A DNA stretch of 64,000 bases from Frateuria aurantia DSM 6220. GTDB lineage: Bacteria; Pseudomonadota; Gammaproteobacteria; Xanthomonadales; Rhodanobacteraceae. The stretch spans positions 1,736,001-1,800,000 of the forward strand of contig NC_017033.1 of assembly GCF_000242255.2 (NCBI RefSeq), read 5' to 3'. Positions 59,163 to 64,000 of the stretch are shown one piece after another (position 1 is the stretch's first letter; every line of letters starts with the position of its first letter). The translations under genes and the position numbers were made by a program. Below the pieces are notes generated by a model. That model worked only from the letters and a program-made list of their open reading frames with translations. It made no database searches and was not told the origin of the DNA.

Positions 59163-59200
59163 GCGCCGGTCTTGCTCCCACCCCGTTTCAGGAACACTCC

Positions 59201-59956
59201 ATGACTTCCAGCACCATCGATCTTGCCGTCATCGGCGGCAGCGGCCTGTACCAGCTGCCCGGGCTCGAAAACGTCCAGCGGCACAGCGTCGACACCCCCT
59301 ACGGCCCGGCTTCCGGTGATGTGGTCTGCGGCCAGTGGAATGGTCATTCCATCGCCTTCCTGGCCCGCCACGGCGAAAGCCATACCCTGCCGCCGCATCG
59401 GGTCAACTACCGTGCCAATCTGTGGGCATTGCACAGTCTGGGAGCGCGCCGGGTGATCGGCGTCAATGCCGTCGGCGGCATTCGCGACGATATGGGGCCC
59501 CGGGTGCTGGCCGTGCCGGATCAGTTGATCGACTATACCCATGGCCGTTTCACCAGTTTCTGCGATGTCGAGGGCGCCGAGGTCAAGCACATCGACTTCA
59601 GCGAACCCTACACCGCCGATTTGCGGCGTCGTTTGCTGGCGGCTGGCGAGAGCTGCGGCATCGCCCTCGTGGATGGTGGCTGCTACGGCGCCACCCAGGG
59701 GCCGCGACTGGAAACCCGCGCCGAGATTGCCCGCATGCGTCGTGACGGTTGTGATCTGGTCGGCATGACCGGCATGCCCGAGGCCGCGCTGGCGCGTGAG
59801 CTGGAACTGGATTACGCATGTCTGGCGCTGGTCGCCAATTTCGCGGCCGGCTGCGGGGATGAAGAGGAGATCAGCATCGAGGAGATCTTCGAACATCTGC
59901 GGGTGGCCACCACCCAAGTTCCGCCGTTGCTGAAGGCCGTACTGGCCCAATTGTGA
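59201..59956 (+). CDS. S-methyl-5'-thioinosine phosphorylase (MTAP/PNP family)
   Basis: 251 residues: IGGSGLYQLPGLENV at the N-terminus, FLARHGESHTLPPHRVNYRANLWAL and VDGGCYGATQGPRLETRAEI with VGMTGMPEAALARELELDYA are the type 2 purine-nucleoside phosphorylase/MTAP signature. The neighbours NagZ and HPRT match the Pseudomonas context in which the homologue uses methylthioinosine and releases hypoxanthine. Methylthioadenosine phosphorylase is the main alternative. Confidence 0.9.
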   Translation: MTSSTIDLAVIGGSGLYQLPGLENVQRHSVDTPYGPASGDVVCGQWNGHSIAFLARHGESHTLPPHRVNYRANLWALHSLGARRVIGVNAVGGIRDDMGPRVLAVPDQLIDYTHGRFTSFCDVEGAEVKHIDFSEPYTADLRRRLLAAGESCGIALVDGGCYGATQGPRLETRAEIARMRRDGCDLVGMTGMPEAALARELELDYACLALVANFAAGCGDEEEISIEEIFEHLRVATTQVPPLLKAVLAQL

Positions 59957-60017
59957 GACCCGTCGGGGCGCTTGCCGTCTGATCTGCCCTGGCGGGTGTG
60001 CATTTGCTTTTTGCGTA

Positions 60018-60127
60018 TTGCGCTTTGCCTGCAAACATGTTGATACTGGGCCACCGGAAGCCGGGCCGAGTGTGGTCCGGCCCTGTGGTCCGGTGATTTC
60101 AACTCCACGCTTTTTGAGGTTCAACGT
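60018..60127 (+). promoter_or_regulatory. Cold-shock gene promoter and structured 5' leader
   Basis: A -35 TTGCGC (60018) and -10 GATACT (60042) with an 18-base spacer precede a leader of about 75 bases. The leader can fold as nested stems: outer CACCGGA/TCCGGTG (60052-60058 with 60089-60095), inner CCGGGCC/GGTCCGG with one G-U (60061-60080). The ribosome site GAGG follows unpaired. Structured leaders of cold-shock genes act as RNA thermosensors. Confidence 0.55.
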
Positions 60128-60331
60128 ATGCGTTTTGGTACGGTCAAATGGTTCAACGATGCCAAGGGTTTTGGGTTTATTGCGCCTGAGGATGGCGGCG
60201 AAGACATCTTCGTCCATTTCTCGGCAATCAGCGCCAAGGGTTTCCGCAGTTTGCAGGAAGGCGCGCGGGTGAAGTTCGAAGTGACCCAGGGGCCCAAGGG
60301 TGCCCAGGCATCGAGTGTCGAACTCGCCTGA
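60128..60331 (+). CDS. Cold-shock protein (CspA family)
   Basis: 67 residues: [21 protein letters not shown] with RNP1 (KGFGFI) and DIFVHFSAI as RNP2, which is the complete cold-shock domain. It binds single-stranded RNA/DNA as a chaperone. It is a monocistronic gene with its own leader and terminator. Confidence 0.95.
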   Translation: MRFGTVKWFNDAKGFGFIAPEDGGEDIFVHFSAISAKGFRSLQEGARVKFEVTQGPKGAQASSVELA

Positions 60332-60355
60332 CCTTGCCGTATTGAGGTGAGTCGC

Positions 60356-60387
60356 GACCCCGCCGACATGGCGCGGGTCCGGCTTTT
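60356..60387 (+). terminator. Rho-independent terminator of the cold-shock gene
   Basis: GACCCCGCC pairs with GGCGCGGGTC (one bulged base) around GACAT, followed by GGCTTTT. It lies 24 bases after the stop codon. Confidence 0.75.
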
Positions 60388-61144
60388 GCGTTGCCGGTCC
60401 AGCGGGTGACGGAAGGTTTCAGAGTCCATCGAAGGTATGCCGGCCCGTGGCGGTTTTTTCATGCCCGAAGGCGCCTGATCCTGATGGAACGGTGATGCGA
60501 TGCTCGCTCCCTGCGGGGATGTCAGCGGCCACCGGCAGTCTTGCAATTCTGCGCCCGGTTGCCTTGGCCCGTGAACGTGCCTCCACGTTTATGCCTGTGC
60601 TGGTCAAGCGCGCAGGGGCGGCTTCCTGCGTATCCCGCTCGACATCTGAACCATGTTGTTCGATATCAAATCGTCGGTACGCTCTGGCCGTGACCCCATT
60701 GTTGCCGACGCCTCGCGGTCCGATAGCGATATCGATGCGGCAGCTGCTGGGCAATGCCGCCGTACATCCGGGGCGTCCATTCATCGGGTTATCGACCTTT
60801 TTCGGGATCAATTTCTGGTCGTGGAGGCGCTGATTGGCGCAGGTCATGGCCGGGCCGGTCCCATGTGGATGCTGGAAGGCATGGGGGCGATTGCCGCCAT
60901 GGAGAGCCGGGCGGCGAGCGGAATTGCAATCATGGCCGACTGGCAGCCGCATTCCCGATAGGGTTGTGGTCAGGCCGCAGGGCTGTCTGTCCGTACATCA
61001 TGCCTCGGCGCCGGTTCCTGCCATCGTTCATGGCAGGAACCACCGAGCCGAAACTGACTGAGGTGCCCGACGGGCTGTGCAACCCACCGGCTTTGATCCA
61101 GGCACAGGCTGAATGACTCGCTCTTGACTGAAGCAGGAGACGGC
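60388..61144. other. Gene-poor gap
   Basis: About 760 bases with overlapping open frames on both strands, none with a recognisable family, signal peptide or convincing ribosome site. It could hold a decayed gene or an unannotated RNA. I cannot support any feature here. Confidence 0.5.
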
Positions 61145-62926
61145 TCAGCTGCCGTCGTCGATGAACTGGAGGCGTGCCAGATCGGCGTAGAGTCCGTTCT
61201 CCGCCATCAATTCCGCATGCGTGCCCTGGGCGATGATGCGGCCGCCATCCATCACGATGATGCGATCCGCGCGCTTGACCGTCGCCAGACGGTGGGCGAT
61301 CACCAGTGTGGTACGGCCGCGCTGGGCCCGCTCCAGTGCCTGCTGGATCACGGCTTCCGAGCGGGCGTCCAGAGCAGATGTGGCTTCGTCCAGCAGCAGC
61401 AGTGGTGCATCGCGCAATATCGCGCGCGCAATGGCCAGCCGCTGGCGCTGCCCGCCGGAGAGTCGCACTCCGTGCTCGCCGAGCGCCGTATCGTACTGCT
61501 GGGGCAGGGCCTCGATAAATTCGGCTGCCGCCGCATCACGGGCTGCCGCCTGGACTTCCTCCAGGGTTGCACTCTCCCGGCCGAATCGCAGATTATCGGC
61601 GGCACTGCCGGCAAAGATGGCGGCCTCCTGTGGCACCAGGGCCATGGCGCCACGCAGTTCGGCCAGCCGCAATTCCCGCAGGTCCACACCATCCAGCATG
61701 ATCCGCCCATGCTGCGGGTCATAAAACCTCAGCAGCAGGGCCAGTACCGTGCTTTTGCCTGCGCCGGAGGGGCCGACCAGGGCCACGGTTTCACCCGCAC
61801 GGATATGCAGGTCGAACTGCTCCAGTGCGGCGCGGTCCGGTCGACTGGGGTAGTGGAAGCCGACCTGCTCGAAGCGCAGGGTTCCAGTGGTGGGGCTGGC
61901 CAGCCGAAGGGGGGCCGGCGGATCGGTGATCTGGCTGCGTTCGGACAACAGCTCGCCAATCCGCTCCATCGCACCGGCTGCGCGCAGCACGTCGCCCCAC
62001 ACTTCGGACAGGCCGGCCACCGAGCCGGCCGCGAAGACCGCATAAAGCACGAACTGGCCCAGTACGCCCGGATCCAGGGTCCCGGCGACCACTTGCCGGG
62101 CGCCTGCCCACAACACCACGGTGATGGCGCCGAAGACCAGCACGATCACGATCATGGTCAGCAGGGCACGAGTGCTGATGCGCCTACGGGCCGTGGACAG
62201 TGCGGCGCGGATGGCTTCCGCATAATGGCGGCTCTCGATGCCTTCGCGGCCATAGGCCTTGACGGCAGCAGCGGCATTCAAGGTTTCGTTGGCGATCGCT
62301 GCCGCATCCGCCAGCCGATCCTGACTCTGTCGGGACAGGCGTTGGACTTTGCGCCCGAACAGCATGATGGGCAGCATCACGGCCGGGATCACCAAGGCGA
62401 TAAGGCCGGCCAGCCGGGGGCTGGTCCAGACCATGGCGATGGCGGCGCCGACCAGCATGACGGCGCTGCGCAAGGCCACCGAGATACCTGACCCGATCAA
62501 GGCCTGGACCACCTCGGTATCGGAACTCAGGCGGGAAATCAGCTCCCCGACGCGACTGCGCTCGAAAAAATCCACGTCCATGCGGATGACGTGGTCGTAA
62601 AGTCGTTCGCGGAGTGACGCCAGCGCCCGCTCGCCCAGCAGTGTGATGCAGAAATATCGCCCGGCGGTCGCCACGGCGAGCACCAGCGCCAATCCGAACA
62701 GGCCCATGAAGGTGGCATTCAGACTGGCCAGACTGGTGTCCTTGAAACCATGATCGATGATACGTCGCACCATGGCCGGCAGCAGCAATGTCGTGCTGGA
62801 GGAAATGGCGAGAAAGATCAGCCAGCCGGCACCAAGATTCTTGTGCGGGCGTAAAAACGGCCATAGCTTCGACAGGGAGGAGGGGCGCCCTTTGGGGCGG
62901 CTGGCAGCGTTGGAGCGTGGGGGCAT
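61145..62926 (-). CDS. ABC transporter, fused permease/ATP-binding, MsbA/BmrA-like exporter
   Basis: 593 residues: six transmembrane helices (residues 30-320) with typical exporter segment MDVDFFERSRVGELISRLSSD, then an ATPase with Walker A GPSGAGKST, LVPQEAAIFAGSAADNLRFG, signature RLSGGQRQRLAIARA, Walker B LLLLDEATSALD and switch LVIAHRLATV. It is a second MsbA-like exporter in the window; its substrate is unknown. It does not neighbour lipid A genes, so a drug or lipid role is as likely as lipid A. Confidence 0.9.
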   Translation of the reverse strand: MPPRSNAASRPKGRPSSLSKLWPFLRPHKNLGAGWLIFLAISSSTTLLLPAMVRRIIDHGFKDTSLASLNATFMGLFGLALVLAVATAGRYFCITLLGERALASLRERLYDHVIRMDVDFFERSRVGELISRLSSDTEVVQALIGSGISVALRSAVMLVGAAIAMVWTSPRLAGLIALVIPAVMLPIMLFGRKVQRLSRQSQDRLADAAAIANETLNAAAAVKAYGREGIESRHYAEAIRAALSTARRRISTRALLTMIVIVLVFGAITVVLWAGARQVVAGTLDPGVLGQFVLYAVFAAGSVAGLSEVWGDVLRAAGAMERIGELLSERSQITDPPAPLRLASPTTGTLRFEQVGFHYPSRPDRAALEQFDLHIRAGETVALVGPSGAGKSTVLALLLRFYDPQHGRIMLDGVDLRELRLAELRGAMALVPQEAAIFAGSAADNLRFGRESATLEEVQAAARDAAAAEFIEALPQQYDTALGEHGVRLSGGQRQRLAIARAILRDAPLLLLDEATSALDARSEAVIQQALERAQRGRTTLVIAHRLATVKRADRIIVMDGGRIIAQGTHAELMAENGLYADLARLQFIDDGS

Positions 62927-63014
62927 GGAGCCGAATGCCTATTCTCGTCAACAGCTGCCAGCAATGGGGGCATGACGACGAGTTATCAAGGTATTTCAGA
63001 TCTGGTGAGCCATC

Positions 63015-63137
63015 ATGCACTTTACTGTTCCGGGCCTTCCTTTGACGGCACTGTTAGTGCTGGCAGTGGGTGCGGTGGTCGCGGCAGCACAGTCGGGTGC
63101 CGGTGCCCCATGGCGTCGTAGTGTCGTTGTGCGGTGA
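63015..63137 (+). CDS. Possible small membrane peptide
   Basis: A 40-residue frame (MHFTVPGLPLTALLVLAVGA then VVAAAQSGAG and a basic tail) with one hydrophobic segment and GGTGAG upstream. It is similar in style to small hydrophobic leader genes, but I recognise no family. It lies in the spacer between the ABC exporter and the copper locus. It may equally be a chance frame. Confidence 0.25.
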   Translation: MHFTVPGLPLTALLVLAVGAVVAAAQSGAGAPWRRSVVVR

Positions 63138-63275
63138 CTGTATCGGTCGGCAAAACATTCTCTGTCGGAGACGTGGAGGTGAATGGAGTCGGTCGGAACA
63201 TGCTGCCCGCTTCCTTGACGGGCGGAGGAGGCGGCTGCGTTGCGAAGATGGACGACGGACCGGTATGCTTTTCCC

Positions 63276-63716
63276 ATGTCTATCCTTTCACCACGACAGG
63301 ATTCGTCACGGGTGCTCTGGCTGCTGATGCTGGTGGCTTGGTTGTGTCTGGTGCTGTCACCAGTCCTTCTGCCCGGGCATGGGATGGTCTGCTGCCTCGG
63401 ATCAATGCCTGGTTCGGCGATGCAGATGCCAATGACGGCAAAACTAGTTGCCGCTGATGGCTCAGCGGAATCGGCTCTTGCTGTTGCAAGTCGGGCGATG
63501 CATGTGGATTCGTTCTCTGCAGATAGCGGGCCATATGGGAATTCACCTTCCCATGCCGGCTGCCTTGTATGTGCTGGCGCCGGCTGGATGGCAAGCGCGG
63601 ATTGGGTCGTTCCACTCGCCGCTCTTTCGCCTGACCGTCGGCCTGCCGACAAGGCGGTTGCTCAGGCGCCGGAAGGTAATTGGCGCCGGAGAATGAGGCC
63701 GCCCTCCCTGGTGTAA
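63276..63716 (+). CDS. CopL/DUF2946-like copper resistance protein
   Basis: 146 residues. An N-terminal hydrophobic signal/anchor (SSRVLWLLMLVAWLCLVLSP) is followed by Met/Cys-rich sequence (GHGMVCCLGSMPGSAMQMPM) and a C-x-x-C (GCLVCAGAGW). Short Met/Cys-rich secreted proteins directly upstream of copA in Xanthomonadales are CopL, which is needed for copper-induced expression of copAB, and the CPxC-like segment fits DUF2946. The start at ATG 63276 is followed by the signal; an earlier ATG gives no advantage. The family match is by pattern and context. Confidence 0.6.
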   Translation: MSILSPRQDSSRVLWLLMLVAWLCLVLSPVLLPGHGMVCCLGSMPGSAMQMPMTAKLVAADGSAESALAVASRAMHVDSFSADSGPYGNSPSHAGCLVCAGAGWMASADWVVPLAALSPDRRPADKAVAQAPEGNWRRRMRPPSLV

Positions 63717-63775
63717 TTGCTCTCAGCGTGCTTGATCGCGCAGGTCAGGCAATGGCCCTTTCAAGGGTCGAACTG

Positions 63776-64000
63776 ATGATGAGTACACCCATGAAATCTT
63801 TCATATCTGGCGTCGGCCTCGACTTGGCGCGACGTCGTTTTGTGACCGGCCTGGGCTTGGCCGGAGCCGGCATGGTTTTGGCTGGGGATGCCTTTTCACG
63901 TGCCTTGCAGCTGCCGAGGCAGACGCTTCAAGGTCAGCGCTTCGAACTGGAGCTTGGCAGCAAGACGGTGAATTTCACCGGGCGCCAGGCGATGGCGACC
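63776..64000 (+). CDS. copA: Copper resistance multicopper oxidase CopA, N-terminal part
   Basis: The coding sequence runs off the right edge; 75 residues are visible. It has a Tat signal with the twin-arginine motif RRRFVTGLGLAGAGMVLAG, then LELGSKTVNFTGRQAMAT, which matches the start of the first cupredoxin domain of CopA. CopA is a periplasmic copper-oxidising/sequestering enzyme. Three in-frame ATGs (63776, 63779, 63791) are possible; AAGGG sits 9 bases before the first. It follows the CopL-like gene in the copLAB order. Confidence 0.85.
   Translation, partial: MMSTPMKSFISGVGLDLARRRFVTGLGLAGAGMVLAGDAFSRALQLPRQTLQGQRFELELGSKTVNFTGRQAMAT

Noticed and set aside
60419-60952. A 177-codon minus-strand frame in the gap before the ABC exporter
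   Set aside because: No family, no hydrophobic core pattern and no ribosome site; open frames of this size are expected by chance at this GC content.

Overview
This is a contiguous, gene-dense stretch of a high-GC gammaproteobacterial chromosome. The gene content and order (lolC-lolD-comEC-exbB-exbD-msbA-lpxK, sucA-sucB-lpdA, nagZ-hpt-MTI phosphorylase, a CopL/CopA copper locus, PhaR) point to the Xanthomonadales. A Rhodanobacteraceae member (Frateuria/Rhodanobacter-like) is my best guess; this is inferred from family knowledge and not from any search. I see no rRNA, tRNA, CRISPR array, insertion sequence, integrase or phage gene.

Layout. 0-0.6 kb: end of a leftward iron-uptake operon behind a strong Fur box. 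0.6-4.8 kb: PhaR, a TatD/YjjV hydrolase, a glycine-zipper lipoprotein, a SleB-like wall hydrolase and YgfZ. 5.3-9.4 kb: sdhCDAB followed by the flavinylation factor sdhE and ygfX. 9.5-17.8 kb: a tightly overlapping envelope operon (Lol permease, LolD, ComEC, ExbB, ExbD, MsbA, LpxK). 18-27.2 kb: AMIN/amidase/LysM protein, M1 metallopeptidase, MutL, DUF1684 protein, FKBP, Nudix hydrolase, sulfurtransferase. 27.4-29.3 kb, minus strand: DUF4139 protein and a thioesterase. 29.7-34.9 kb: an accessory-looking oxidoreductase cluster (aldo/keto reductase, RibD-C protein, two-domain carboxymuconolactone decarboxylase-like protein, decayed SDR, zinc alcohol dehydrogenase) followed by a hypothetical gene and a gutted MFS transporter. 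34.9-43.7 kb, minus strand: AcuI-type reductase, LOG protein, 2-oxoglutarate dehydrogenase operon, RoxA oxygenase. 43.8-47.9 kb, minus strand: purB, a stand-alone ModE-type regulator and a TonB-dependent receptor. 48-53.5 kb: class II fumarase, a CodA-like amidohydrolase, gamma-glutamyltransferase and an orphan REC-Hpt protein. 53.5-60.3 kb: an AsmA/YdbH-like protein, RlmD, CYTH phosphatase, NagZ, a purine phosphoribosyltransferase, methylthioinosine phosphorylase and a cold-shock protein. 60.4-61.1 kb: a gene-poor gap. 61.1-64 kb: an MsbA-like ABC exporter and the start of a copper-resistance locus running off the right edge.

How it fits together. TCA-cycle enzymes dominate (Sdh, Suc, Fum) together with factors that assemble them (SdhE, YgfZ). 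The envelope genes couple lipoprotein sorting to lipid A synthesis and export. The most unusual items are the ModE-like regulator/TonB receptor pair with an inverted repeat between them, the eroding oxidoreductase cluster that lacks its usual regulator, and a recurring class of perfect GC hairpins without U-tracts at gene ends.
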